Source: Alphaproteobacteria bacterium (GTDB lineage: Bacteria; Pseudomonadota; Alphaproteobacteria; Rhodobacterales; Rhodobacteraceae). Taken from it: a stretch of DNA of 35,839 nucleotides. Position 1 is the first letter of the stretch, and each line of letters opens with the position of its first letter. The translations under genes and the position numbers were made by a program. The stretch spans positions 1 to 35,839 of the forward strand of contig VGDE01000015.1 of NCBI GenBank assembly GCA_016869875.1. The letters run 5' to 3'. The notes beneath the pieces were generated by a model. It was not told the origin of the DNA. It saw only the letters and a program-made list of their open reading frames with translations, and made no database searches. Below are positions 15,732 through 24,185 of the stretch, piece by piece.

Positions 15732-17119
15732 GCGACATCCTGATCGTCGATGATGAACGCGACATTCGCGAACTGATCGCGGACATCCTGAAGGACGAGG
15801 GGTTCGAAACCCGTCTGGCTGCCAATTCCGACGAAGCCGTGGGCGCGCTGAACGAGCGCGAGCCCTCGCTGATGATCCTGGACATCTGGCTCAAGGACAG
15901 CCGCATGGACGGGATCGACATCCTCAAGCAGGTCAAGCGCAACAATCCCGATGTGCCGGTCATCATCATCTCGGGGCATGGCAACATCGAGATCGCGGTC
16001 GCGGCCATCAAGCAGGGCGCCTATGACTTCATCGAAAAGCCCTTCAACATCGACCAGCTGATGGTGGTCATCAACCGCGCCATGGAAACCAGCCGCTTGC
16101 GCCGCGAGAACAGCACCCTGCGTCGCGGTGGCGACCGGAGCGGAGAGATGCTGGGCCAGTCCATGGCCTTCAAGCGGCTGCGCGACGGGCTGGACAAGGT
16201 AGCGCGGTCGAATGGGCGCGTGATGCTGACGGGCGAACCCGGCACAGGCAAGGAAATGGCCGCCCGCTATATCCATGCCCACAGCCCCCGCGCCAGCGCC
16301 CCTTTTGTCACCGTCCCCTGCGCCACGATCGAACCCGAGCGCATGGAAGAGGTCCTGTTCGGCCGGGAAACGCCCGAACGGGGAATCGAGCCGGGCCTGC
16401 TGGAGCAGGCGCATGGCGGCATTATCTATTTCGACGAGGTGGGCGACATGCCCATGGGAACCCAGCCCAAGATCCTGCGGGTCCTGACCGAACAACAGTT
16501 CGTGCGGGCCGGGGGCGCCGACAAGGTGCGGGTCGATCTGCGGGTCCTGTCCTCGACCAATCGCGACCTGATGGCGGAAATCGCCGCCGGCCGTTTCCGG
16601 CAAGAGCTTTATGACCGGCTGAATGTTGTTCCCATCGCCGTGCCCTCGCTGGCGGACCGGCGCGACGACATCGCGATCCTGGCGCGCCACTTCATCGAGC
16701 ATTTCCACCGCACCCAGGGCCTGACCCCGCGCGATCTGCCCGAGGAAACCGTGGCCGCCCTGCAGTCCATGCGCTGGCCCGGCAACATCCGCCAGCTGAG
16801 GAACGTGATCGAGCGCGTGCTGATCCTGGCCGAGGAAACCGGCGCCATCCAGCCTTCGGAGCTGGAGCCTCAGGGAGCCACGCCCGACAACAGCGATACG
16901 CTGAGCCTGGGGCCCGCCGTCACCGCCATGGCGCTGCGCGAGGCGCGCGAGATGTTCGAGCGCGAATACCTGGTCGCCCAGATCAACCGCTTTGGCGGCA
17001 ATATCAGTCGCACGGCCCAGTTCGTGGGGATGGAACGCAGCGCGCTGCACCGCAAGCTCAAGTCTTTGGGTGTCGTCGGCGGCATGCGCAGCGACGACGA
17101 GATGGTGATGGGCAAATAG
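15728..17119 (+). CDS. ntrX: Nitrogen/redox response regulator NtrX
   Basis: This 463-residue response regulator is paired with NtrY. The receiver domain has D52 (MILDIWLKD) and K104. The AAA+ domain has Walker A GEPGTGKE (169-176) and Walker B IIYFDE (232-237). A C-terminal Fis-type helix (FVGMERSALHRKLKSLGV) binds DNA. At the place where sigma-54 activators carry GAFTGA, this protein reads LFGRETPERGIEPG (210-223), so the sigma-54 contact loop is missing although the ATPase motifs look intact. The start ATG overlaps the ntrY stop; long in-frame sequence before it lies within ntrY. Confidence 0.94.
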   Translation: MSDILIVDDERDIRELIADILKDEGFETRLAANSDEAVGALNEREPSLMILDIWLKDSRMDGIDILKQVKRNNPDVPVIIISGHGNIEIAVAAIKQGAYDFIEKPFNIDQLMVVINRAMETSRLRRENSTLRRGGDRSGEMLGQSMAFKRLRDGLDKVARSNGRVMLTGEPGTGKEMAARYIHAHSPRASAPFVTVPCATIEPERMEEVLFGRETPERGIEPGLLEQAHGGIIYFDEVGDMPMGTQPKILRVLTEQQFVRAGGADKVRVDLRVLSSTNRDLMAEIAAGRFRQELYDRLNVVPIAVPSLADRRDDIAILARHFIEHFHRTQGLTPRDLPEETVAALQSMRWPGNIRQLRNVIERVLILAEETGAIQPSELEPQGATPDNSDTLSLGPAVTAMALREAREMFEREYLVAQINRFGGNISRTAQFVGMERSALHRKLKSLGVVGGMRSDDEMVMGK

Positions 17120-17198
17120 CGCCCGGCTTGCGTGTCCGCGCCTCCTGGCTTAGGCCAAGGGGGCGTCCCTGCAGGCGCGGACGGCAAGAGGGCTGTGG

Positions 17199-18575
17199 AT
17201 GAAGATCATCATTTGCGGGGCCGGTCAGGTCGGGTGGCAGATTGCCCGCCACCTGTCGGGCGAGCGGAACGATGTCACCGTCATCGACAACAATCCCGAA
17301 CTGATCCGCCGCGCCACCGACGCGCTGGACGTGCAGGGCGTCACCGGCTTTGCCAGCCATCCCGACGTTCTGGACCGCGCTGGTGCCCGCGACGCCGACC
17401 TGATCATCGCCGCGACCCATTCGGACGAGGTGAACATGGTCACCTGCCAGGTCGCCCATTCCGTGTTCCAGGTGCCGCGCAAGATCGCGCGCCTGCGCAG
17501 CGGCGCCTATCTGGACGCCATCTATTCCGATCTGTACCGGACCGAACACCTGCCGATCGACGTGGTCATCAGCCCCGAGCGCGAGGTCGCGCTGGCGGCC
17601 TTGCAGCGTCTTTCGGCACCCTCGACCTTTGATGTCGAGACCTTCATGGACGGCAAGATCCAGCTGCTGGGCATCGACCTGGAGCCGGACTGTCCCGCGC
17701 TGAACACACCGCTGCGCCAGTTGACGGAACTGTTCTCCAGCCTGCGCGCCATTGTGGCCGGCGTGCGCCGCGACGGCCGGCTGTTCGCGCCCGAGGCAGG
17801 CGACCAGCTGTTCGCCCATGACCAGATCTATGTGTTCTCGCATTCGGATGACGTGGCACGCACCTTGGACATCTTTGGCAAGCCCGCGCAAAAGCAGGAA
17901 CGCGTGGCCATCATCGGGGCGGGCAACGTGGGTCTGGCCGTGGCGCAGACGCTGGAGGCGCGCGCCGACCGCATCCGCGCCAAGCTGATCGAGCGGGACC
18001 GGAGTCGTGCGGAACATGCCGCCGACCGGCTGGAGCGGACGATCGTCCTGAACGGCGACGGATTGTCGGCCGAACTGCTGGACGAGGCGGGCGTGCCGCA
18101 GGCCGATGCCGTGCTGGCGGTGACCGATGACGACAAGACCAACATCCTGGCCTCGGTCCGCGCCAAGCAGGCGGGGGCCAAGATGGCCATCGCGCTGATC
18201 AACGACCCGACGCTGGTGCCCCTGATGGCGGCGCTGGACATCGACGCCTATATCAACCCGCGCGCCACGACGGTTTCCACGATCCTGCGCCACATCCGCC
18301 ACGGGCGGGTGCGCGACATCTATTCCATCGGTGATGCCGAGGCGGAGGTGATGGAGGCGCAGGTCCTGTCCACCAGCCCCATGTCGGGTCGCGCGATCCG
18401 GGACATCGAATTTCCCGAGGGCGCGTTGCTGGGTGCGGTGCGCAAGGGCGACAAGGTGATCAGGCCCATGGCCGACACCCGGATCGAGGAAGGCGACATC
18501 GTGCTGATCTTTGCGCTGACCAAGGACGTCCCCGAGGTCGAGCGCCTGCTGCAAGTTTCGATCGACTTCTTCTAG
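17199..18575 (+). CDS. trkA: Trk potassium transporter NAD-binding subunit TrkA
   Basis: TrkA is the cytoplasmic gating subunit of the TrkH potassium channel. The 458 residues hold two RCK modules, each starting with a Rossmann motif: CGAGQVGWQIA near the N-terminus and IGAGNVGLAVAQTL in the middle. TrkA-C regulatory parts (SPMSGRAIRDIEFPEGALLGAV and similar) follow. The ATG has GAGGGCTGTGG upstream. It follows ntrX by 79 bases and precedes trkH by 12, the usual alphaproteobacterial order. Confidence 0.94.
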   Translation: MKIIICGAGQVGWQIARHLSGERNDVTVIDNNPELIRRATDALDVQGVTGFASHPDVLDRAGARDADLIIAATHSDEVNMVTCQVAHSVFQVPRKIARLRSGAYLDAIYSDLYRTEHLPIDVVISPEREVALAALQRLSAPSTFDVETFMDGKIQLLGIDLEPDCPALNTPLRQLTELFSSLRAIVAGVRRDGRLFAPEAGDQLFAHDQIYVFSHSDDVARTLDIFGKPAQKQERVAIIGAGNVGLAVAQTLEARADRIRAKLIERDRSRAEHAADRLERTIVLNGDGLSAELLDEAGVPQADAVLAVTDDDKTNILASVRAKQAGAKMAIALINDPTLVPLMAALDIDAYINPRATTVSTILRHIRHGRVRDIYSIGDAEAEVMEAQVLSTSPMSGRAIRDIEFPEGALLGAVRKGDKVIRPMADTRIEEGDIVLIFALTKDVPEVERLLQVSIDFF

Positions 18576-18587
18576 GGGCGCGCACGT

Positions 18588-20216
18588 ATGATCCGCATCC
18601 TGCACCGCCTGCCGCTCCTGATCCTGCTCAGCGGGCTGGCGGCGCTGATGATGCTGATCCCGGCCTCCTATGCCTCGGCGACCGGACATCCGGCCATCGC
18701 GCGGAACTTCTTTTACGCGTCCCTGCTGATCCTGGTGTTCTGCGGGCTGATCGGACTGGCAACCATCGCCAACCCGCGGCCGCAGCGGTCGCGCGCGATG
18801 CTGCTGACCATGATGGGCGTCTTCGGGTTCCTGCCCCTGCTGCTGGCGCTGCCCTTTGCCGAAAGCCTGCCCGACACCGGCTATCTCAACGCCTGGTGGG
18901 AGATGGTCTCTTCGCTGACGACCACGGGGGCATCGCTGTATTCGGCGGACCTTCTGCCGCTGCCGCTGCATCTGTGGCGGGCGATGACGGGCTGGATGGG
19001 CGGGTTCTTCATCCTGGTCGCGGCGGTGGCCATTCTTGCACCGCTGCGCGTGGGCGGCTTCGAGATCATGTCCAGCCCCTATGGCCGCCAGGAATATCTT
19101 CAGAAGCTGCCGCTCTCGGCCGATCCGCGCCGGCAGGTGTCGCATCTTTCCGATCCTGCCTACGAGACGCGGCAGTCGGATGCCGGGGCGCGCCTGACCC
19201 GTGCGGCGCTGGCCGTGGGGCCGCTGTACCTGACCCTGACGCTGGCCCTGTGGGTCGGGCTGCTGCTTTTGGGCGATCCGTCTTTCCTTGCGTTGACTCG
19301 GGCAATGGGCACGCTGTCCACCTCGGGGATTTCCCCGGTGATCGGCCCCCCGGGCGAGGTTTCGGGCAAGGCCGGCGAGATGCTGGTTTTCGTGTTCCTC
19401 ATCCCCGCCCTGTCGCGCCGCTTCTGGCCCGGAGGAGGAGAGTTGCGCGCGACCGAGAACCTGCGCGAGGACCCGGAGCTGCGCATGGCGATCCTGCTTG
19501 TGGTTCTGGTGGCAACGATCCTGTTCCTGCGCCACTTCCTGGGAGCCATCGAGATCGAGGATGCCGAGCCTGATGCCCTGGTGCTGCGCGATCTTGGCAA
19601 TGGTCTGTCGGCCCTGTGGGGAGTGACCTTCAACGCGCTCAGCTATCTGACCACCACGGGCTGGAACTCGGTCGATTGGCAAGGCGCGCGGGCCTGGTCG
19701 GGGCTGACCGCGCCGGGTCTGATCCTGGCCGGACTTGCCATGATGGGCGGCGGGATCGCGACCACGGCGGGCGGCGTCAAGTTGCTGCGCGTCTATGCCC
19801 TGGCGCGTCACGGCCAGCGCGAGATGGAGCGGATCATCCATCCCAGTTCGGTGTCCGGCGGCGGGCGGATCGCCCGGCGGTTGCGCCGCGAAGGGGCTTA
19901 TCTGTCCTTCATCTTCTTCATGCTTTTCGCCATGTCGATCGCAGGTGTCGTCGCCCTGGTCTCGATCCACGCGATTGAATTCGAGACGGCGACCATCCTG
20001 TCGATCGCCGCGCTGACGAACACCGGCCCGCTGGCGGGCGCGATCCCGCTGACCCCGACCTTTGAGGGAAGTGCCGGCATCGCGTCGGCCCCTTGGGAGG
20101 GATGGTCCGGCCTGCCGTCCTTTACCAAGGGTGTTCTGGCAGGCGCAATGATCCTGGGCCGGATCGAGACGCTGGCCGTTCTGGCGCTGTTCTCGCCCGA
20201 GTTCTGGCGCCGCTGA
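18588..20216 (+). CDS. trkH: Trk potassium uptake membrane protein TrkH
   Basis: This 542-residue inner-membrane potassium channel subunit has four filter-like pore loops in order: SLTTTGASLYS, GTLSTSGISPV, LTTTGWNSVDW and ALTNTGPLAG. This is the fourfold MPM repeat of the Trk/Ktr superfamily. Hydrophobic helices flank each loop. It lies 12 bases after trkA and is probably co-transcribed with it. Its length and filter residues fit the TrkH/TrkG group. Confidence 0.93.
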   Translation: MIRILHRLPLLILLSGLAALMMLIPASYASATGHPAIARNFFYASLLILVFCGLIGLATIANPRPQRSRAMLLTMMGVFGFLPLLLALPFAESLPDTGYLNAWWEMVSSLTTTGASLYSADLLPLPLHLWRAMTGWMGGFFILVAAVAILAPLRVGGFEIMSSPYGRQEYLQKLPLSADPRRQVSHLSDPAYETRQSDAGARLTRAALAVGPLYLTLTLALWVGLLLLGDPSFLALTRAMGTLSTSGISPVIGPPGEVSGKAGEMLVFVFLIPALSRRFWPGGGELRATENLREDPELRMAILLVVLVATILFLRHFLGAIEIEDAEPDALVLRDLGNGLSALWGVTFNALSYLTTTGWNSVDWQGARAWSGLTAPGLILAGLAMMGGGIATTAGGVKLLRVYALARHGQREMERIIHPSSVSGGGRIARRLRREGAYLSFIFFMLFAMSIAGVVALVSIHAIEFETATILSIAALTNTGPLAGAIPLTPTFEGSAGIASAPWEGWSGLPSFTKGVLAGAMILGRIETLAVLALFSPEFWRR

Positions 20217-20269
20217 ATTCGCAGGTGTGGCCGAAATGGTATGCCCGTTTCCTGCAAAATCCGGTGATC

Positions 20270-20298
20270 TTGCATGGTATCTTGCGACCGCTTAGATG
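20270..20298 (+). promoter_or_regulatory. Candidate hfq promoter
   Basis: TTGCAT (20270-20275) and TAGATG (20293-20298) are separated by 17 bases and lie 40 bases before the hfq start. The -10 matches the consensus at only half its positions. The trkH-hfq gap of 121 bases leaves room for a separate promoter. Confidence 0.35.
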
Positions 20299-20337
20299 TT
20301 ACAGTTGACAGGGACAGTGAAAAACGGACGAAAACAG

Positions 20338-20571
20338 ATGGCTGGCGACAAGCAGAACCTGCAGGACGCATTCCTTAACCACGTCCGAAAGGCCAAGGTG
20401 CCGGTCACCATTTTCCTGATCAACGGCGTCAAGCTGCAGGGGGTCATCACCTGGTTCGACAATTTCTGCGTTCTCCTGCGCCGCGATGGACAATCCCAGC
20501 TGGTCTACAAGCATGCCATCAGCACGATCATGCCGGGCCAGCCGATCAACCTTTATGAAGGCGAGGACTGA
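20338..20571 (+). CDS. hfq: RNA chaperone Hfq
   Basis: Hfq is a hexameric Sm-like protein that binds small RNAs and mRNAs. The 77 residues contain Sm1 ([20 protein letters not shown]) and the Sm2 core ([10 protein letters not shown]), with the YKHA motif that closes the uridine-binding pocket. The disordered C-terminal tail of enteric Hfq is absent, as usual in Rhodobacterales. ATG 20338 gives the standard N-terminus ([14 protein letters not shown]). An in-frame ATG at 20296 would add 14 atypical residues and is rejected. hflX starts directly at the next base. Confidence 0.96.
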   Translation: MAGDKQNLQDAFLNHVRKAKVPVTIFLINGVKLQGVITWFDNFCVLLRRDGQSQLVYKHAISTIMPGQPINLYEGED

Positions 20572-21963
20572 TTGGCCGAACTGACGGAAACCGCAGCCAA
20601 GCCCACACGCGCCTATGTGATCCACCCCGATCTTGGACGCGCCCGCACCCAACGGCGCGAGCCCGAGCATGCCCTGGCCGAGGCCGTGGCGCTGGCCCTT
20701 GCCCTTCCGGGGATCGAGATGGTGGGCTCGGAGGTCGCGAACCTGCGCGAACCCAATCCCGGCAAGCTGTTCGGCAAGGGCAAGCTGGCCGAGATCGGCG
20801 AGCGTCTTGAGCAGGCCGAGGTGGAACTGGTCCTGATCGATGGCCCCGTTACCCCGGTGCAGCAGCGCAACCTGGAAAAGGAGTGGGGCGTCAAGCTCTT
20901 GGACCGGACCGGGCTGATTCTGGAAATCTTTGCCGACCGCGCCCGCACCCGCGAAGGCGTGCTGCAGGTCGAACTGGCCGCGCTGTCCTATCAGCGCACG
21001 CGGCTTGTGCGCGCCTGGACGCACCTTGAACGCCAGCGGGGCGGGCTGGGCTTTGTCGGCGGCCCCGGTGAGACTCAGATCGAGGCCGACCGCCGCGCCA
21101 TCGACGAACAGATGACCCGCCTGCGCCGCCAGCTGGACCGGGTGGTCAAGACCCGCACGTTGCACCGCGCCGCCCGCGCCAAGGTGCCTTATCCGATCGT
21201 GGCGCTGGTGGGTTACACCAACGCCGGCAAGTCGACCCTGTTCAACCGCATGACCGGGGCCGAGGTCTTTGCCAAGGACATGCTGTTCGCCACGCTGGAC
21301 CCGACGATGCGTGCAATCCGCCTGCCGGACGCGCAGGGGGGCAATTCCGGCCGCAAGATCATCCTGTCGGACACGGTGGGCTTTATCAGCGATCTGCCGA
21401 CCGAACTGGTTGCCGCCTTCCGCGCCACGCTGGAAGAGGTGCTGGAGGCCGACCTGATCCTGCATGTCCGCGACATCAGCCATCCTGAAACCGAGGAACA
21501 GGCCGCCGACGTGGCCGAGATCCTGGACAGCCTGGGCGTGGACGAGGACGTGGCCGCGATCGAGGTGTGGAACAAGATCGACGCGCTGGGGCCCGATACG
21601 CGGGCGGCGCTGCGGCGGACCGACGCGCGGACCGAAGGAGTGCAGGCGGTCAGCGCCCTGACCGGCGAAGGGCTGGACGACCTGATCGGAGCCATTGACC
21701 AGTTGCTGGGCGACGTCCTGGACGAGCCGCGGGTCGAGGATCAGGTGGTCCTTGATTTCGCGGAGGGCCGCAGCCGTGCCTGGCTGCACGAAGCCGGCGT
21801 GGTCGAGCGGGAAGAGGCCGCAGAGGACGGGCTGCGCCTGCACCTGCGCTGGACCGCGCGGCAGAAGGGCGCGTTTGAGGCATTCTCCGGCACGGCGGGC
21901 GGGACCGATGACGATGACGAACCCGACGAGCCACGCTCTGGCGGGTGGCATCCGGTCGATTGA
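20572..21963 (+). CDS. hflX: Ribosome-associated GTPase HflX
   Basis: HflX splits stalled or stress-idled ribosomes. The 463 residues show the N-terminal HflX domain with the glycine-rich linker GGLGFVGGPGETQIE. The GTPase domain has G1 GYTNAGKST, the G2 Thr in LFATLDPTMR, G3 DTVGFISDLP and G4 NKID. An acidic C-terminal end follows. The start is TTG (20572), directly after the hfq TGA, with GGCGAGGA inside the last hfq codons as ribosome binding site. The hfq-hflX pairing is widely conserved. Confidence 0.94.
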   Translation: MAELTETAAKPTRAYVIHPDLGRARTQRREPEHALAEAVALALALPGIEMVGSEVANLREPNPGKLFGKGKLAEIGERLEQAEVELVLIDGPVTPVQQRNLEKEWGVKLLDRTGLILEIFADRARTREGVLQVELAALSYQRTRLVRAWTHLERQRGGLGFVGGPGETQIEADRRAIDEQMTRLRRQLDRVVKTRTLHRAARAKVPYPIVALVGYTNAGKSTLFNRMTGAEVFAKDMLFATLDPTMRAIRLPDAQGGNSGRKIILSDTVGFISDLPTELVAAFRATLEEVLEADLILHVRDISHPETEEQAADVAEILDSLGVDEDVAAIEVWNKIDALGPDTRAALRRTDARTEGVQAVSALTGEGLDDLIGAIDQLLGDVLDEPRVEDQVVLDFAEGRSRAWLHEAGVVEREEAAEDGLRLHLRWTARQKGAFEAFSGTAGGTDDDDEPDEPRSGGWHPVD

Positions 21964-22041
21964 AGGCCCGCGCCGCTGAACTGAACCTGCTGCGATGGCA
22001 GCGGGGGCCGTTCTTGGGGCATGGGTAATCCCGTGAGTGAC

Positions 22042-22078
22042 TCCCGGAACGGGCAATCGGCGCCTGTTCCGGGATTTT
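22042..22078 (+). terminator. Intrinsic terminator after hflX
   Basis: TCCCGGAAC (22042-22050) pairs with GTTCCGGGA (22066-22074). The inner bases GGGC and GCCT can extend the stem. TTTT follows at 22075-22078. It separates hflX from the convergent sugar kinase gene. Confidence 0.85.
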
Positions 22079-22084
22079 CTGGCC

Positions 22085-22996
22085 TCAGGCCGGCATCTCG
22101 TGCGCCCAGGGCGGGTTGGCGCCGGGGCGGGACACCGTGATGGCCGCCGCCTGGGCGCCCAGGGTCAGGGCGGCGCGGATCTGGTCGGACGTCATGGCGG
22201 CAATGCCGTCCTTGGTCAGCAGGCCTTGGCGGTCGAGGCTGGCCAGGATGCCCGCATTGAAGGTGTCGCCGGCGCCGATCGTGTCGGCCACGCTGGTCCG
22301 AACGGCAGGGACGCTGACGGTTTCGCCCGCCCGGACGGCCTTTGCGCCCGCCTCGCCGCCGGTTTGCAGAACCAGCCTGGGACCAGTGGCCAGCAGCTTG
22401 CGCGCCGCCTCCTCTGGCGCCAGATCGGGATACAGCCATTCCAGGTCGTCGGCGGACATCTTGACGATATCCGCCAGCGGCAGCAGCCGGGCCAGACGCG
22501 CGCGATAGGCGTCGGGATCGGTGATAAAGAAGGGCCGGATGTTGGGATCGATCATCACCGGCAGGCGGGCGTGGTGCCGGGCGATCAGTGTCTCGATCGT
22601 GGCGCCACAGGGGTCGGGCACAAGGCTGATGCCGCCGGCAAAAAGCGCGGTGACGCTGTCGGGCAGGGCAGGGATGTCCTCGGGGCGCAGCATCCGCCCG
22701 GCCGAGCCTTCGTCGTAAAAGGAGTAACGTGCCTCTCCCTCGGTCAGAGTCACGAGGGCCAGCGTGGTCAGCCGGTCGCTGCGCGGGCACAGCGTGGTGT
22801 CCACGCCGGCTTCGGTCAGCGGCGCCAGGATCTGGCTACCGAACGGGTCGCGGCTGATCGGCCACAGATAGCCCGTCCGCTGGCCCAGCCGGCCCAGGGC
22901 GATGGCGGTGTTGTAGACCGCGCCGCCGGCCAGCGGACGGAAGGCGCCGTCCTGCGGCACCATGTCGATCAGCGATTCGCCTGCACACAGGATCAT
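22085..22996 (-). CDS. PfkB-family carbohydrate kinase (fructokinase-like)
   Basis: This 303-residue ribokinase-fold enzyme phosphorylates a sugar or related alcohol with ATP. It has an N-terminal CAGESLIDMVP, the substrate-lid region with GGAVYNTAIALGRLG, the signature-1-like region, and the C-terminal signature DTIGAGDTFNAGIL, with the catalytic Asp in GAGD. The overall pattern is closest to bacterial fructokinases, but substrate cannot be read from sequence. It is the last gene of a minus-strand run and lies 18 bases after the zinc-ribbon gene. The functional link to that module is unclear. Confidence 0.87.
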   Translation of the reverse strand: MILCAGESLIDMVPQDGAFRPLAGGAVYNTAIALGRLGQRTGYLWPISRDPFGSQILAPLTEAGVDTTLCPRSDRLTTLALVTLTEGEARYSFYDEGSAGRMLRPEDIPALPDSVTALFAGGISLVPDPCGATIETLIARHHARLPVMIDPNIRPFFITDPDAYRARLARLLPLADIVKMSADDLEWLYPDLAPEEAARKLLATGPRLVLQTGGEAGAKAVRAGETVSVPAVRTSVADTIGAGDTFNAGILASLDRQGLLTKDGIAAMTSDQIRAALTLGAQAAAITVSRPGANPPWAHEMPA

Positions 22997-23014
22997 GGCG
23001 GTTCCCTTTTGCCC

Positions 23015-24184
23015 CTAATATGACCCGTTCAGATACAGGAAGATTGATAGCGCAACCAGCGCCACCAGAACAGCGCCGGCGATTTTCCACATCGACCAGG
23101 GCCGCTCGCCCATGACGCGCCCCGACTGGCCGTTGACGACAAAGCGATAGCTGCGGCCGTTGTAGCGATAGGCCGCGGTCCAGATCGGCAAAAGGATATG
23201 CTTGAACGTTTCGTCGGAAAAGTCCGTGTCCAGCCGGTCGATCCGCTGCTGGTCGCCACCGATGTCGCGGCGGGCGTCGCCGGAGATGACCCGCGTCATC
23301 TGGGCGCGTGCCGCATGATGGCCCTCGGCCAGGGGAACGGTATAGCCTTCGGCCTCGAAGCCCGACAGGAAGGCCGGGTCATAAAGCGCCAGTTGCGACA
23401 GGTCCCAAGGCGTCAGCGCGTCAGTGAAGCGCGGCGGCAGGGCCGTGGAGGCCAGCACCAGAACATCGTTGAAGTCGCGAGAAACCTGCCCTGAGACGGG
23501 CCGCCACCGGATACGGGGCACCTGCTGCGCGACGCGCTGGCTGCGGCCGTTCACCTGACGGGTGACCCAGACTGTCTCGAAGTAGGTGTCGCCCCGTTGG
23601 CCGTGATAGCGGCTGCGGGTGCGGGCGTCGAAGGTCCAGAAGGGCGAATACACGCCGGTCAGGCGACGGTCCTTGCGGGCATAGGCGGTCAGGCCAGAGG
23701 GCGCGAACCATAACCCGCCCAGCCAGCGGGTCATGGCCGCACGGGCTTGGTCCTCGGTCAGGACAAAGGGCAGCACGCCTTGCGGCTTGATACGGCGCGT
23801 CTGGCCGGTATCGGTGACGACGGGCGTGGCGCAAAAGGGGCAGGCGCTGGCGTGATGCGTGTCGTCCAGATCGACCTGGGCCCCGCAGTTGGGGCAGGAC
23901 AGCGTGCGGACGACCTGCACGATGTCACCCGCCCCCGCATCCAGATGCAGGCCCCGCTCCAGCGGGATTTCGGCCAGTTCGGGGGACTTGTGGCCCGCAT
24001 CCCATTGCAGCGCCGGATCCCCCGGCGCCCCGTCGGCATGGCGTCCGGGCGCGCGGGCGGCGCCGGGACCGATCTGCTGCTGATGGCCGCAATAGTCGCA
24101 GACCAGGCTTTGCTGGCCCGGCTGAAAGCGCAGGCTGGCCCCGCATTGCGCGCAGGGAAAGCGGTGTTCGGCGGGACCCGGCAT
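23015..24184 (-). CDS. Double zinc-ribbon membrane-anchored protein
   Basis: This 389-residue protein carries two four-Cys zinc ribbons: C11/C14 with C29/C32 (CAQC...CDYC), and C97/C100 with C115/C118 (CPNC...CPFC). A middle domain of about 240 residues has a conserved look (YSPFWTFDARTRSRYHGQRG) and contains QRVAQQVPRIRWRPVSG. A single C-terminal membrane helix (about 366-386) ends in a short tail. Similar proteins are often labelled 'TFIIB-type zinc finger' or helicase-like, but no helicase motif is present. It lies one base after an SPFH gene. In Bacillus subtilis the zinc-ribbon YdjG and SPFH protein YdjI act together in membrane stress, and a similar pairing is inferred. Confidence 0.75.
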   Translation of the reverse strand: MPGPAEHRFPCAQCGASLRFQPGQQSLVCDYCGHQQQIGPGAARAPGRHADGAPGDPALQWDAGHKSPELAEIPLERGLHLDAGAGDIVQVVRTLSCPNCGAQVDLDDTHHASACPFCATPVVTDTGQTRRIKPQGVLPFVLTEDQARAAMTRWLGGLWFAPSGLTAYARKDRRLTGVYSPFWTFDARTRSRYHGQRGDTYFETVWVTRQVNGRSQRVAQQVPRIRWRPVSGQVSRDFNDVLVLASTALPPRFTDALTPWDLSQLALYDPAFLSGFEAEGYTVPLAEGHHAARAQMTRVISGDARRDIGGDQQRIDRLDTDFSDETFKHILLPIWTAAYRYNGRSYRFVVNGQSGRVMGERPWSMWKIAGAVLVALVALSIFLYLNGSY

Positions 24185-24185
24185 G

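Noticed and set aside
17058-19970. A minus-strand open frame of about 970 codons opposite trkA/trkH
   Set aside because: It has the same antisense GC effect, with no motif, ribosome binding site or domain, and trkA and trkH are unambiguous on the other strand.
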